NCBI GenBank assembly: GCA_024743055.1
Contig: JANSXH010000003.1
Coordinates: forward strand, 186,001-250,000
Direction: 5' to 3'
DNA length: 64,000 bases
Source: Pseudomonadota bacterium
GTDB taxonomy: Bacteria; Pseudomonadota; Alphaproteobacteria; Sneathiellales; Sneathiellaceae
Under the pieces are notes generated by a model. That model saw nothing but the letters and a program-made list of their open reading frames with translations. It was not told where the DNA came from and made no database searches. A program made the translations under genes and the position numbers. Positions 18,523 through 27,801 of this stretch are shown here, piece by piece. Within the stretch, counting starts at the first letter, position 1. Each line of letters begins with the position of its first letter.

Positions 18523-19269
18523 ATGTCTACACCTTCAATTACTGTCCATCAGTTCCCGCCTTTTTTGCAGATGCAGCCGAGCCCTTTTGGCTTGAAACTG
18601 GAAACCTGGCTGAGAATGAAGGAATTGCCTTATGCTAGCCAGGGCTCCTTCACCAAGATGGGGCCAAAAAACAAAGTGCCTTTCGCCGAAATAGATGGGC
18701 AGCTGATCGGCGACAGTGAGCTGATTATCGAGCGGATAAATGATATTCTGGGCGGAGACAATATTTCTGAACTGACGGCCATGGAAAGAGCTAAAAGCCT
18801 TGTCATCCGTCGGTTGGTAGAGGAGCATCTGTATTTTGTATTGATGCATAGTCGTTGGATTGACGATGCGGGTTGGGAGGTTTTTGCCCCCCTCGTATTT
18901 GGCCATATACCAACATTGATCAGACCTATAATCCGCAATAAAATCCGAAAGATTGTCCGCCAGAATTTGGTGGCCCAAGGCATATCACGACATACGAATG
19001 AAGAGATTTACGCCAAGGGCGAGATGGATATTCAGGCACTTTCTGGAATACTGGGAGACAATCTGTACTTCATTGGGTCAAAGCCAGGTCTGACAGATGC
19101 CAGTGCCTATGGGTTGCTCGCCAATATTGTCTATGCGCCCTTGAGAAGCCCGCTGTTGGACGCCGTAACCGCATACCCCAATCTATTGTCCTTTTGTGAC
19201 CGAATGCGCGCGGAGTTCTGGCCGGAATCACCACGAGGAGGCGGAGAAAAAGTCGATATGATGTCTTGA
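18523..19269 (+). CDS. Glutathione S-transferase-like (Fax/metaxin-like) protein
   Basis: Soluble protein of about 248 aa with a thioredoxin-like GST N-domain (ITVHQFPPFLQMQPSPFGLKLETWLRMKELPYASQ, then GPKNKVPFAEIDGQLIGDSELIIERI, where the cis-Pro and SE/DSE glutathione-site positions can be seen) and an all-helical C-domain (LYFIGSKPGLTDASAYGLLANIVYAP). It resembles the Fax/metaxin-like branch rather than a classical detoxifying GST. ATGs at 18511 and 18523 are both possible; GGAG lies before the second. It is transcribed away from the WYL regulator and is probably its target. Substrate unknown. Confidence 0.85.
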   Translation: MSTPSITVHQFPPFLQMQPSPFGLKLETWLRMKELPYASQGSFTKMGPKNKVPFAEIDGQLIGDSELIIERINDILGGDNISELTAMERAKSLVIRRLVEEHLYFVLMHSRWIDDAGWEVFAPLVFGHIPTLIRPIIRNKIRKIVRQNLVAQGISRHTNEEIYAKGEMDIQALSGILGDNLYFIGSKPGLTDASAYGLLANIVYAPLRSPLLDAVTAYPNLLSFCDRMRAEFWPESPRGGGEKVDMMS

Positions 19270-19276
19270 GCTGGTA

Positions 19277-19630
19277 CTAGCCTTGATGCTCTATCTGCTT
19301 GGCCGCCGTTGGTGAGACATTATTCTGTGAGCTGTCGGCGGCCACTTCAAGATCCCGGTTGAGCTTGACATTCTGGCCTTTTAGTTCGGCATTTTCACGG
19401 CGTTGATGGCGGTATTCACTCCGAGTTCGGGAGCCTTTGAGCCAGGTGACAATGGACCCGAGAACCAGACCAACAAAGGCAGAGAAAAGCAGCAACGCAA
19501 ACAGAGGCAGTTCAAAGGAGAAGGGCAAGGGATCAAGAGAGAAAGCCACATCATGCCGATTGGCAATGCTAAGGGCACAGACGACCAGGGCAACCACGAT
19601 AAACAGAATCCAGAAAATAAATTTCAGCAT
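19277..19630 (-). CDS. LapA-domain inner-membrane protein
   Basis: 117-aa membrane protein with two N-terminal transmembrane helices (residues 1-22, FIFWILFIVVALVVCALSI, and about 40-63, LPLFALLLFSAFVGLVLGSIV) and a cytoplasmic coiled-coil-like tail (HQRRENAELKGQNVKLNRDLE). This is the layout of lipopolysaccharide assembly protein A (DUF1049). In enterobacteria LapA works with LapB to set LpxC turnover. No lapB is seen here, so the role is transferred from family only. It sits directly after ihfB on the same strand, as in other Alphaproteobacteria. Confidence 0.88.
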   Translation of the reverse strand: MLKFIFWILFIVVALVVCALSIANRHDVAFSLDPLPFSFELPLFALLLFSAFVGLVLGSIVTWLKGSRTRSEYRHQRRENAELKGQNVKLNRDLEVAADSSQNNVSPTAAKQIEHQG

Positions 19631-19692
19631 GATAGGCTTTCAAATTCGGAATGTTCCTGCCTGGCTACCCGTCCTGCAGGAGTTGATAGAAG

Positions 19693-19980
19693 TCAGTCAG
19701 CGTCGGCGTTCAAACGGTCCCGCAGTTCCTTGCCGCATTTGAAATAAGGGACATATTTCTTGTCGACCTTGACGGCTTCTCCCGTACGGGGATTGCGGCC
19801 AATACGCTCCGCTCTTTCCTTGGTCGAAAAAGCCCCAAAGCCCCGAAGCTCGACCCGATCTCCTCTTGCCAGCGCATTTGAAATTTCGTCAAATATCGTA
19901 GTCACGATCCTCTCGACATCCCTTTGATAAAGATGGGGATTATTTTCCGCAAGAAGAGTAATGAGTTCGGACTTTATCAT
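19693..19980 (-). CDS. ihfB: Integration host factor subunit beta
   Basis: Small DNA-bending protein (95 aa), the beta partner of the IHF heterodimer that shapes promoters and recombination sites. The sequence [19 protein letters not shown] is followed by the beta-arm signature [30 protein letters not shown] with the intercalating Pro. A GGGGAG ribosome-binding site precedes the ATG. It is placed between sppA and lapA in the conserved order rpsA-sppA-ihfB-lapA. Confidence 0.96.
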   Translation of the reverse strand: MIKSELITLLAENNPHLYQRDVERIVTTIFDEISNALARGDRVELRGFGAFSTKERAERIGRNPRTGEAVKVDKKYVPYFKCGKELRDRLNADAD

Positions 19981-20029
19981 TGGTGGCTCCCCGATTATTT
20001 TATTTAACGATTACGACCTGTTAGATTTA

Positions 20030-20938
20030 TTATCCCTCAGGGTGCCAAAGGGAAAGCAGTCCGTCAAGTGTAAGTCGTTCAGTTATAACGCTTTTCCCTA
20101 ACATTCCACTTAAAAGTCGCGCAATTAGCGGTTTCGGTTCGCTATAATCTATAGTTTGGACTGGTAAAGAACTGGGGATATTCTTTGCTGATTCTAGCCA
20201 AGCGCGTGCTTCCTGAACTCCTCCCAACTCATCAATCAAGCCGTTTCGAAGCGCAGAGATTCCGATCAGAACACGCCCATCCGCCAGACGCCTAACTTCC
20301 TGTTCATCCAAAGGCCGACGATCAACTACCAAATCAACGAACCAGTCATAGGTTTCCGTGACCATGGTTTGCAGATTTTCCCGCCCCGCCCTGGAGATGG
20401 GTTTAAACGGAGATGGTTCACCTTTAATACCTCCGGAAGTAATGGCCGTTGCTGTTACTCCGACTTTCTCCATCAGTTCAGAAAATTCCGTCAATTGGAC
20501 AATGACGCCAATAGATCCGGTTATGGAAGATTCGCCTGCGAAAATCCGATCCCCGGCCAGGGCCGTCATATAGCCGCCGGAAGCACCCACTGTTCCGATG
20601 ATAGTAACAACTGGTTTCTTTTCGGCAACCCGCCTGAGGGCTTTGAACAGCCGTTCGCTGCCGTAAGTTGAACCGCCGGGACTGTTGATATAGACCACCA
20701 GGGCCTTTGCCTTGTCATCCCGGATCACACGTTCGATGGCACTCTGACGTCGTTCGTTCTCGATGATAATCTCTGTGATATCCAGACGGGCAACGTGGTC
20801 GGCTTTTTCTTCTTCCGAGAAACTGTTAAAAATCCAGACGCCGAGAACAATAACCAGAATGATGGCGACGATGCGCCAAAAAGACAGGCGCCGTTTTAGG
20901 CGGCGCCTGTCATATGCTGTCTCACTATCGCCGGACAT
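20030..20938 (-). CDS. sppA: Signal peptide peptidase SppA-type protease
   Basis: Inner-membrane serine protease of the S49 family that degrades cleaved signal peptides. One N-terminal transmembrane helix (FWRIVAIILVIVLGVWIF) is followed by the ClpP-like fold. GGSTYGSERLFKAL carries the catalytic lysine region, and GTVGASGGYMTALAGDRIFA carries the Ser nucleophile. I place the start at the ATG at 20938, about 302 aa, because CAGGGGGA stands directly before it; the longer frame to 20965 opens with TTG. It is 53 bases after rpsA and is the single-domain short form of SppA. Confidence 0.93.
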   Translation of the reverse strand: MSGDSETAYDRRRLKRRLSFWRIVAIILVIVLGVWIFNSFSEEEKADHVARLDITEIIIENERRQSAIERVIRDDKAKALVVYINSPGGSTYGSERLFKALRRVAEKKPVVTIIGTVGASGGYMTALAGDRIFAGESSITGSIGVIVQLTEFSELMEKVGVTATAITSGGIKGEPSPFKPISRAGRENLQTMVTETYDWFVDLVVDRRPLDEQEVRRLADGRVLIGISALRNGLIDELGGVQEARAWLESAKNIPSSLPVQTIDYSEPKPLIARLLSGMLGKSVITERLTLDGLLSLWHPEG

Positions 20939-20991
20939 CTTGTCCCCCTGATCCGGAACATCCAATGGTGATAGTGTCAGGTTTCATCGAC

Positions 20992-22746
20992 CTATTCCTC
21001 AGGCTTTTCTTTTTCTTCAGCCGCAGGCGCTTCCTCTTCACCGTCATCAGACGCCTTGCGGATAGCGGCACCGAGAATGTCACCAAGCGAAGCTCCGGCA
21101 TCGGAAGATCCGTATTGAGCAACGGCTTCTTTTTCTTCAGCCACTTCTTTAGCCTTGATGGACAGGCTGACTTTGCGGGTCTTGTTGTCGATTGATGTGA
21201 TCTTTGCATCGATCTTGTCGCCAACCGCGAACCGGTCCGGACGCTGTTCAGCGCGATCCCGGCTGAGGTCACCCTTGCGGATGAAGCCGACAACACCTTC
21301 GCTGATTTCCACATCAATACCGGCATCCTGAATATTGGAGACAGTACAGGTAACAACAGCTCCCTTCTTCATTTCGGTTGCGCCGGAGAATGGATCATCG
21401 CTCATCTGCTTGATGCCGAGGCTGACCCGTTCTTTCTCAACATCGATGTCGAGAACTTTGGCGGAAACCGTATCGCCCTTGTTATAGGCCTGAATGGCCT
21501 GTTCACCGGGCTGGCTCCAGTCAATGTCGGACATATGGACCATGCCGTCGACGTCATTCTCAAGACCGACGAACAATCCGAATTCGGTGATGTTCTTAAC
21601 AACACCTTCGATTGTTGATCCGATCGGAGTTGATTCTGCAAAGGATTCCCAAGGATTGTCCAGGCACTGTTTCAAGCCAAGACTGATCCGGCGGCGCGCC
21701 TGATCGACTTCCAGGATCATCACTTCGACTTCCTGGGAAGTCGATACGATCTTGCCTGGATGGACATTTTTCTTTGTCCAGCTCATCTCGGACACATGAA
21801 CAAGTCCTTCGACACCAGCTTCCAGCTCAACAAAAGCACCATAATCCGTGATATTTGTAACGCGGCCAGTGAATTTGCTGTTGAGAGGATATTTGGCCTC
21901 AAGTTCTTCCCAAGGATCAGTTTCCAGCTGCTTCATGCCAAGGCTGATGCGCTGGGTTTCCTTGTTGAGGCGGATGACCTGGACCTTGACAGTTTCACCG
22001 ATGGTCAGGGCTTCCGACGGATGATTGACCCGGCGCCAGGCGATATCTGTCACATGGAGCAGACCGTCCACACCACCAAGATCCACGAACGCACCGTAAT
22101 CAGTGATATTCTTGACCACACCTTCCAGTGTCTGGCCTTCTTCCAGGGTACCGATCAGCTCGGAACGAGCTTCCGCACGGCTTTCCTCGAGAACGGCACG
22201 GCGGGAGACAACAATGTTGCCACGCCGGCGATCCATTTTCAGGATCTGGAAGGGCTGAGGGATACCGCGAAGCGGGGCAATGTCGCGAACAGGGCGAACA
22301 TCGACCTGGCTGCCTGGCAGGAAGGCAACGGCGCCGGAAAGGTCGACAGTAAAGCCACCTTTGACCCGACCGAAGATAACCCCTTCAACCCGCTCATTGG
22401 CGGTGAAGGCGACTTCCAGTTTTTCCCAGGCTTCTTCCCGGCGCGCCTTGTCCCGTGACAGGACGGCTTCACCGGCTGAATTTTCAATACGCTCGAGGAA
22501 AACCTCGACGCTGTCGCCGACCTTAAGATCAGCTTCCTGGCCCGGCGCAGCAAATTCCTTCAGCGGAATGCGGCCTTCGGCCTTGAGCCCGACATCAATG
22601 ATGGCCAGGTCTTTTTCGATATTAATAATAGTGCCCTTGATGACTGTGCCTTCAAGGCTGTCACTGGCGCCATAGGATTCTTCAAGCAAAGCTGCGAAGT
22701 CTTCCATCGCGGGCATGCCTTCTTCGACAAGAGAAGTGTCACTCAT
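20992..22746 (-). CDS. rpsA: 30S ribosomal protein S1
   Basis: Largest ribosomal protein (584 aa), which binds mRNA at the platform of the 30S subunit. Six S1/OB-fold repeats can be followed by their recurring motifs VKNITDYGAFVDLGG, VTNITDYGAFVELEAG, VKNITEFGLFVGLEND and VHVSEMSW. Repeats 1-2 are divergent, as usual, and the C-terminus is acidic (SDDGEEEAPAAEEKEKPEE). AAGGAATT precedes the ATG. The 137-base gap to cmk contains a GTTCCG/CGGAAC stem that may be a leader structure. S1 autoregulates through its leader in enterobacteria; here this is only a possibility. Confidence 0.97.
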   Translation of the reverse strand: MSDTSLVEEGMPAMEDFAALLEESYGASDSLEGTVIKGTIINIEKDLAIIDVGLKAEGRIPLKEFAAPGQEADLKVGDSVEVFLERIENSAGEAVLSRDKARREEAWEKLEVAFTANERVEGVIFGRVKGGFTVDLSGAVAFLPGSQVDVRPVRDIAPLRGIPQPFQILKMDRRRGNIVVSRRAVLEESRAEARSELIGTLEEGQTLEGVVKNITDYGAFVDLGGVDGLLHVTDIAWRRVNHPSEALTIGETVKVQVIRLNKETQRISLGMKQLETDPWEELEAKYPLNSKFTGRVTNITDYGAFVELEAGVEGLVHVSEMSWTKKNVHPGKIVSTSQEVEVMILEVDQARRRISLGLKQCLDNPWESFAESTPIGSTIEGVVKNITEFGLFVGLENDVDGMVHMSDIDWSQPGEQAIQAYNKGDTVSAKVLDIDVEKERVSLGIKQMSDDPFSGATEMKKGAVVTCTVSNIQDAGIDVEISEGVVGFIRKGDLSRDRAEQRPDRFAVGDKIDAKITSIDNKTRKVSLSIKAKEVAEEKEAVAQYGSSDAGASLGDILGAAIRKASDDGEEEAPAAEEKEKPEE

Positions 22747-22883
22747 ATTTTCTGAATTCCTTCGTAATCCATATATCAGGCCAAACCGATTATCGGCGGA
22801 TTCATGGCCACTCGCTTCTCTATGTTCTGATACGCACGCGAGAGAAGCACTTTGTCATTTTGTTCCGGCGTGGTCGGAACGGT

Positions 22884-23513
22884 TCAATTTTTCTCTAGAA
22901 ACCCGTCAATATACTGACAGGCCGCTTCGAGAGCCGCCTCTATATCCAATTTTGTCGTATCAAGCAAGTAGGCATCGTCGGCTTTTTTTAAAGGGGCCGC
23001 GCCGCGGCCGCTGTCCCGGGCATCCCGTGCCCGCAAATCCGCAAGGACGTCGTCAAAGGGAAGGTCGTCGCCTTTTGCTTCCAGCTCCGCATGGCGCCGC
23101 CGGGCCCGGACGTCATCACTAGCCGTGACATAGATCTTGATATCGGCGTCAGGACACACCACCGTACCGATGTCCCGACCATCCAACACCGCGCCTGGCA
23201 AGCGTTTGGCGAAAGTCCGCTGATAGGAGAGAAGGCTGTCCCGGACCTGCTGGTTAACGGCGACGGCAGACGCGACATTGCCGGTTTCCTCGGCCCGAAG
23301 CTCCGGATCGTCCAGGGAAATGGCGTCCACGGACTGTGCGGCCTGCAGGGCTTGCTGCCGGTTCGCTGGATCATGACCGGTCCGGAGCAAATTGAGGGCA
23401 ACCGCTCGATACAAGGCGCCGGTATCGAGATAATTCAAACCATAGCGATCAGCGATTCGGCGGGCCAGGGTGCCTTTTCCCGCCGCAACGGGGCCATCGA
23501 CCGCGATGATCAT
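22884..23513 (-). CDS. cmk: Cytidylate kinase
   Basis: Phosphorylates CMP and dCMP with ATP. It has a P-loop AVDGPVAAGKGTLARRIA (residues 4-21), the YLDTGALYRAVAL substrate loop, LDGRDIGTVV with the CMP-binding Arg/Asp, and the C-terminal lid region. Length 209 aa is normal. The ATG overlaps the aroA stop as ATGA, so the two are translationally coupled. The order aroA-cmk-rpsA is conserved across Proteobacteria. Confidence 0.97.
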   Translation of the reverse strand: MIIAVDGPVAAGKGTLARRIADRYGLNYLDTGALYRAVALNLLRTGHDPANRQQALQAAQSVDAISLDDPELRAEETGNVASAVAVNQQVRDSLLSYQRTFAKRLPGAVLDGRDIGTVVCPDADIKIYVTASDDVRARRRHAELEAKGDDLPFDDVLADLRARDARDSGRGAAPLKKADDAYLLDTTKLDIEAALEAACQYIDGFLEKN

Positions 23514-24862
23514 GCGCTGTCTCCGTCCCGGATATCGCTACCGAGTTCCTTCATCAGAGAGACAAATCCCGGAAAGCTCGTTTCCATGACGTTACCGTCA
23601 TCGACGGTGACGGGCTTTTCTGTGCCAAGCCCCAATGTCAAAAAGGCCATGGCGATTCGATGATCGAGCTTGGTGGCGACAGTGGCCCCGCCCGTCGGCG
23701 CAGAGCCATCTCCTTCAATAATCAGGCCGTCTTCTTCTTCCTGTAACGAGACTCCGCAGGCCTTCAATCCCTCTGCCATGGTTGAGAGGCGATCTGATTC
23801 CTTGACCCGAAGCTCCCGGATCCCGCGCATCACCGTCTTGCCTTTGGCGAAGGCAGCGGCGACAAACAGAACCGGATATTCATCGATCATGGAGGGAGCT
23901 CGCTCCGGCGGCACCTCAATGCCGGTGAGGGGGGCGGATCTGATACGGATATCTCCAACTTTCTCGCCAGCCTCCTGGCGCAGGTTGGTGACGTCGATGT
24001 CGGCGCCCATTTCTTTGAGACATTCAAAGAGCCCGTCGCGTAAAGGATTAAGGCCGATATTATTGAGCGTTACATCCGAGCCTTCGGTAATGGCCGCCGC
24101 AACTGCCAAAAAAGCGGAAGAAGAGGGATCACCGGGAACGATAATATCGGCCGCCGTCAATTCCTGCTGACCGGCAAGCTCGATAACCCGGCTCTCATCC
24201 TCCTGCACTGTCACCGTGACCTCGGCACCGAAATGCCGAAGCATATTTTCCGTATGGTCGCGAGATGGGCGGGGTTCGGTAATCCGGCTAATCCCCGGCG
24301 TATCGAGCGCCGCCAGCATAATGGCAGACTTCACCTGGGCGGAGGCAACGGGCAATTCATAATCGATCGGCATGAGCTCCCGGCCGCTGACCGCTAGAGG
24401 GAAGCGTCCCTCGGAACGGCTGGTGACATTGGCACCCATTTCGCCAAGGGGCAGACTGATGCGCCCCATGGGACGGCTATGCAGGGAAGCATCCCCCTGA
24501 AAGAAGGTTGTGAACGGACAGTTGGCCACCAATCCCATCAGCAACCGGGCAGCGGTTCCGGAATTTCCCATATTCAGAACCTTGTCCGGCTCCGACAGAG
24601 CCCCGACGCCTTTGCCGAAGACATGCCAGATGCCATCGTCCGATCGCGTAATATCAACGCCGAGTGCCCGCATGGCCTCAGCCGTACAAAGGACGTCCTC
24701 ACCTTCGAGGAGCCCGGAAATCCGGGTTTCACCAGCGGCCAGGCCGCCTAAAATCAGGGCTCGGTGAGAGATTGATTTGTCGCCGGGCACGGTGACCACC
24801 CCATGAAGCGGGCCTGACTGGAAAGAGGTAACCGGGGCAGGGGACGGGTTTTGTGATGTCAT
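23510..24862 (-). CDS. aroA: 3-phosphoshikimate 1-carboxyvinyltransferase (EPSP synthase)
   Basis: Sixth step of the shikimate pathway, which transfers enolpyruvate from PEP to shikimate 3-phosphate. Motifs seen: VPGDKSISHRALILG (residues about 27-41, Lys and Ser), LNMGNSGTAARLLMG, RPMGRISLPLGEMGA, EYPVLFVAAAFAKG, RELRVKESDRLSTMAEGL and the C-terminal LDHRIAMAFLTLGL. The LNMGNSGTAARL form, with Ala after Thr, differs from the GNAGTAMR/PLTAA form of glyphosate-sensitive enterobacterial enzymes and looks like a class II type. I chose the ATG at 24862 (450 aa), the usual length; the frame stays open to 24955. Confidence 0.96.
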   Translation of the reverse strand: MTSQNPSPAPVTSFQSGPLHGVVTVPGDKSISHRALILGGLAAGETRISGLLEGEDVLCTAEAMRALGVDITRSDDGIWHVFGKGVGALSEPDKVLNMGNSGTAARLLMGLVANCPFTTFFQGDASLHSRPMGRISLPLGEMGANVTSRSEGRFPLAVSGRELMPIDYELPVASAQVKSAIMLAALDTPGISRITEPRPSRDHTENMLRHFGAEVTVTVQEDESRVIELAGQQELTAADIIVPGDPSSSAFLAVAAAITEGSDVTLNNIGLNPLRDGLFECLKEMGADIDVTNLRQEAGEKVGDIRIRSAPLTGIEVPPERAPSMIDEYPVLFVAAAFAKGKTVMRGIRELRVKESDRLSTMAEGLKACGVSLQEEEDGLIIEGDGSAPTGGATVATKLDHRIAMAFLTLGLGTEKPVTVDDGNVMETSFPGFVSLMKELGSDIRDGDSA

Positions 24863-25067
24863 AGCAATTGATTCTGGATGTCCGAATTGGCCGGAGATCG
24901 CATAAAAATGGTTGAAATTTCCCCCGTTTTTAGCAAGCTTTTGTCCGGATGTCACATAAAGGTGGGCAATGAATGAAAGAAACTTTTGACAGCGGTTCGT
25001 TATTCTGGCAATTCAGCCCATCGGATATCAAAACCAGTCCTTCAATATTGTTGTCACGAGGTATTTA

Positions 25068-25397
25068 ATGGCAAAACCAGAATGGGGCGAAAAGCACCGC
25101 TGTAGTTCTTGCGGGAAGCCGTTCTACGACATGAAAAAGACGCCGATCATTTGTCCGGCTTGCGGCGCGGAAAATGTTCCGGAGCGCCTATTGAAGCCTC
25201 GGCGCAACGTCGGCACCACTCCGGCCAAGAAAGCCGAGAAAGTTGTTGTGAAGGATGAAGTCGATACAGATGTAAAAGACGGCGAGGAAGCCGTTGATGA
25301 TCTTGTCGATCCGGATACCGTCGATCTTCCTGATGACGAGGAAGAGGATGATTTGAGCGGTGTTGTTGTTGCCCCGAAAGGCGATGACGAAACCTGA
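25068..25397 (+). CDS. TIGR02300-family zinc-ribbon/acidic protein
   Basis: Small protein (109 aa) of the TIGR02300 (FYDLN acid) family, of unknown function and typical of Alphaproteobacteria. It starts with a four-Cys zinc ribbon (HRCSSCGKPFYDMKKTPIICPACGAEN, residues 9-36). After a basic patch comes a long acidic tail (VKDGEEAVDDLVDPDTVDLPDDEEEDD). A role with nucleic acids or the ribosome is imaginable from this architecture but unproven. An ACGAGGT site precedes the ATG. The gene is divergent from aroA and just upstream of tRNA-Ala, a conserved arrangement. Confidence 0.9.
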   Translation: MAKPEWGEKHRCSSCGKPFYDMKKTPIICPACGAENVPERLLKPRRNVGTTPAKKAEKVVVKDEVDTDVKDGEEAVDDLVDPDTVDLPDDEEEDDLSGVVVAPKGDDET

Positions 25398-25481
25398 ATT
25401 ACCCGGTCCTGAAATTAGGACTTGAAAATATCCAAGGCTCGGCATAGTTTCCGGAGCCGTTGGCGGGCGCACCGCCATTGT

Positions 25482-25557
<76 letters not shown>

Positions 25558-25564
25558 GAATTAC

Positions 25565-25604
25565 AAAGGCCCGGTCAGAAATGATCGGGCCTTTATTCTT
25601 TTTG
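25565..25604 (+). terminator. Rho-independent terminator after tRNA-Ala
   Basis: Inverted repeat AAAGGCCCGGTCA / TGATCGGGCCTTT with a GAAA loop, followed by ATTCTTTTT. It begins 8 bases after the CCA end. Confidence 0.9.
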
Positions 25605-25820
25605 AGTGACAAGCTTTTCAGACAGGTTCTCAGCACCTTCCCCTGTTTAATAGCTGCTGCAGAGCGTATTTAGAACTTTGTTGTAGGTATCTTTGTAGCG
25701 CATGAATTCCTCTCATTTGAAGCCAGGAAGATTTTAGCGAGACAAGGAGATTGATGTCTTGTGGAAAAACTGACTAATATTCCACAGGTATAAATATACA
25801 GAGAATGTCTTAATGATGGT

Positions 25821-26426
25821 TTAGATCAGCACAGCATGCCCGCTAAGAGCTTTTCGCAATTGAGCTGGTGTCTCAAATAATATCGCTGTCATTCCGACGT
25901 CTGATGCACCATCGACATTCTTTTGTGAGTCATCAATGAAGACGCAATCTTCAGCTTGAAGATCGTTGCGGGTTAATAGGCATTGAAATATTCCTGCATC
26001 GGGCTTGATAATCTTTTCGTCTCCAGAAACTACCGCGTCTCGAAACAGTGAAAGAAATTCGAAACGTTTCCGCGTCTCAGTCCATTTTTCAGATGAGAAA
26101 TTGGTAATTGCGTAGAGAGGTACTTCTTGTGCTGACAGCTCTTCCAGAATAACTACTGTGTCAGGAATAGTATGCTCAATCATTTCGTGCCAGCGTAGAT
26201 GCGCGGCCTCGATTAGTGAACTGTGGTGAGGAAATCTTCCAGATAGCTCTCCCACCGCATCCGCCCAGCTCCTTCCTTTGTCTTGCTGGATGTTCCAAGC
26301 TGAAAATTCCACTTCATCGAAGAATTCATCTATAGAATTTTCGTCAGGAAGTATTTTGCGATACAGGTGGCGGGGGTTCCAATCCAAGAGAACGCCCCCT
26401 ACATCAAACACGACAACTTTGGTCAT
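25821..26426 (-). CDS. HAD-IA family phosphatase-like hydrolase
   Basis: Haloacid-dehalogenase superfamily hydrolase of 201 aa. Motif I is FDVGGVLLDWNPRHLYRKIL (DxG, nucleophile Asp at about residue 8), motif II ITNFSSEKW, motif III the Lys in DEKIIKPDAGIFQ, and motif IV EDCVFIDDSQKNVDGA. The FDVGGVLLDWNPR start resembles the YihX/alpha-D-glucose-1-phosphatase group and 2-haloacid-like members. No operon partner is visible: a tRNA terminator lies on one side and an AT-rich gap on the other. Substrate unknown. Confidence 0.9.
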   Translation of the reverse strand: MTKVVVFDVGGVLLDWNPRHLYRKILPDENSIDEFFDEVEFSAWNIQQDKGRSWADAVGELSGRFPHHSSLIEAAHLRWHEMIEHTIPDTVVILEELSAQEVPLYAITNFSSEKWTETRKRFEFLSLFRDAVVSGDEKIIKPDAGIFQCLLTRNDLQAEDCVFIDDSQKNVDGASDVGMTAILFETPAQLRKALSGHAVLI

Positions 26427-26800
26427 TCCACGGCCCCGTAACAGCTTTAAGTATTATTGGCAGTCATAGTATTATCATGACACAGTTAATATTGTAAGTT
26501 GCTGGATCAGCAGACTAAATAATTATTTATTAGTTAGTCATTCATTGATTTAGTAAATCGAACACCTGACTTACCACCATTTTTATCAACGATTGTTAAC
26601 ACTGCCTTTTCAAATACTAAGCGTAATAACAATTTGCTATTAGCTCGCACATTACCTCCCTTTACAAAGGCACGGATACTCGCAACACCAAATTTTGCAT
26701 TTTTGCAAAAGCCAGTCAGCCGAGCAGGGGCGGATTTACATGGCAAAGGTCACAGAATTTGCTATCAATCACATGAGGTGAATTAATGTAAGAGAAAGCC
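26427..26800. other. AT-rich intergenic region, no supported gene
   Basis: 374 bases between the HAD gene and the LysR regulator, locally very AT-rich around 26470-26540. A minus-strand frame of 70 codons exists (26534-26746), but it opens with TTG and has no recognised domain, so I do not call it. The 3' part should hold the LysR promoter. Nothing else is recognised. Confidence 0.5.
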
Positions 26801-27691
26801 ATGGCCCGTCGCCACTATAATCTACCACCGCTGACGACTCTCGCCTCCTTTGAGGTGGCTGCCCGGCACTTGAGCTTCAAGGTCGCGGCACGTGAGCTAA
26901 ATGTCACTCCCGGGGCGGTGAGCCACCAGATCAAAGCCTTGGAGAATGATCTGGGAATACAGCTGTTTGAACGGATCCATCGGGGAGTGAGCCTTACGGA
27001 ACACGGCGAGAAGCTCTACAGTGCCTTACAACAAAGTTTTAATGACATTTCCGAAACTCTTTCTTACATACGCCGGGCGGCGTCCGGAAACTCCGTCACC
27101 ATATCTGCAACAACGGCGGTATCCGCGCTCTGGCTGACCCCACGGCTGGCCGGGTTTTGGAAAGCGCATGGCGAGATCCCGATCAATCAGCTCTTGTCAG
27201 ATCACCCACCGCCGCAGGGACAGATTGTTGACCTGAGCATCAAATACGGCGCCAGCCGGGGCCCAAACAAGATTAGTCACAAGCTGTTCAGCGATTCCCT
27301 GACACCAGTCTGCAGTCCGGAATTTGCAAAGGACGGGTCGAGCTTGAGCCTTGCTGATTTGGCTCGACAGCCGCTGATTCATGTTGATGCTGATGACAAG
27401 AGTTGGACGACATGGGAATCCTGGTTTCGAGAACTGGGCTATCGCGGTGACATCGCCACGGGCCTGCATGTAAACAACTACATGATCGCTCTGCAGGCTG
27501 CGGAGGACGGCGCCGGCATCGTGCTTGGCTGGCAGCAGCTTATCCGTCCACTGCTGGAGCAGCGAAAACTTGCGTCCTTTGGCCGCCATAGCCTGGAAGC
27601 CCCACACTCCTTTTATCTGATTATGGAAACCGATGATCGCCTGCCTCACTCAGCCCGGATCACCCGGGATTGGCTGTTGGCGAACCAATAA
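26801..27691 (+). CDS. LysR-family regulator, GcvA-like
   Basis: LysR-type transcriptional regulator of 296 aa. The HTH covers residues about 8-65 (LPPLTTLASFEVAARHLSFKVAARELNVTPGAVSHQIKALENDLGIQLFERIHRGVSLTEHG), followed by a periplasmic-binding-protein-like effector domain (about 90-295). The LPPLTTLASFEVAARHLSF start is characteristic of the GcvA subgroup. It lies 110 bases upstream of the Rieske oxygenase gene on the same strand, so it is a good candidate for controlling that gene and perhaps the ABC transporter. The effector is unknown. Confidence 0.93.
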   Translation: MARRHYNLPPLTTLASFEVAARHLSFKVAARELNVTPGAVSHQIKALENDLGIQLFERIHRGVSLTEHGEKLYSALQQSFNDISETLSYIRRAASGNSVTISATTAVSALWLTPRLAGFWKAHGEIPINQLLSDHPPPQGQIVDLSIKYGASRGPNKISHKLFSDSLTPVCSPEFAKDGSSLSLADLARQPLIHVDADDKSWTTWESWFRELGYRGDIATGLHVNNYMIALQAAEDGAGIVLGWQQLIRPLLEQRKLASFGRHSLEAPHSFYLIMETDDRLPHSARITRDWLLANQ

Positions 27692-27801
27692 GTCCTTCAG
27701 ATGAATGAAACTAATCTTAGGGCGAATTTTTCCGCCATTGAATTTTTCCGCCTTTGCATGAACATTTACTAATCTAAACTGCTATTGTTAGGGGTAATCC
27801 C

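Noticed and set aside
22747..22883. GTTCCG/CGGAAC stem between rpsA and cmk as a terminator
   Set aside because: On the transcribed (minus) strand the stem is followed by A, not T, so it is not a Rho-independent terminator; a leader structure for rpsA remains possible.
26534..26746. Possible 70-aa minus-strand gene
   Set aside because: It opens with TTG, lacks a recognisable ribosome-binding site and shows no family resemblance; the AT-rich context favours chance.
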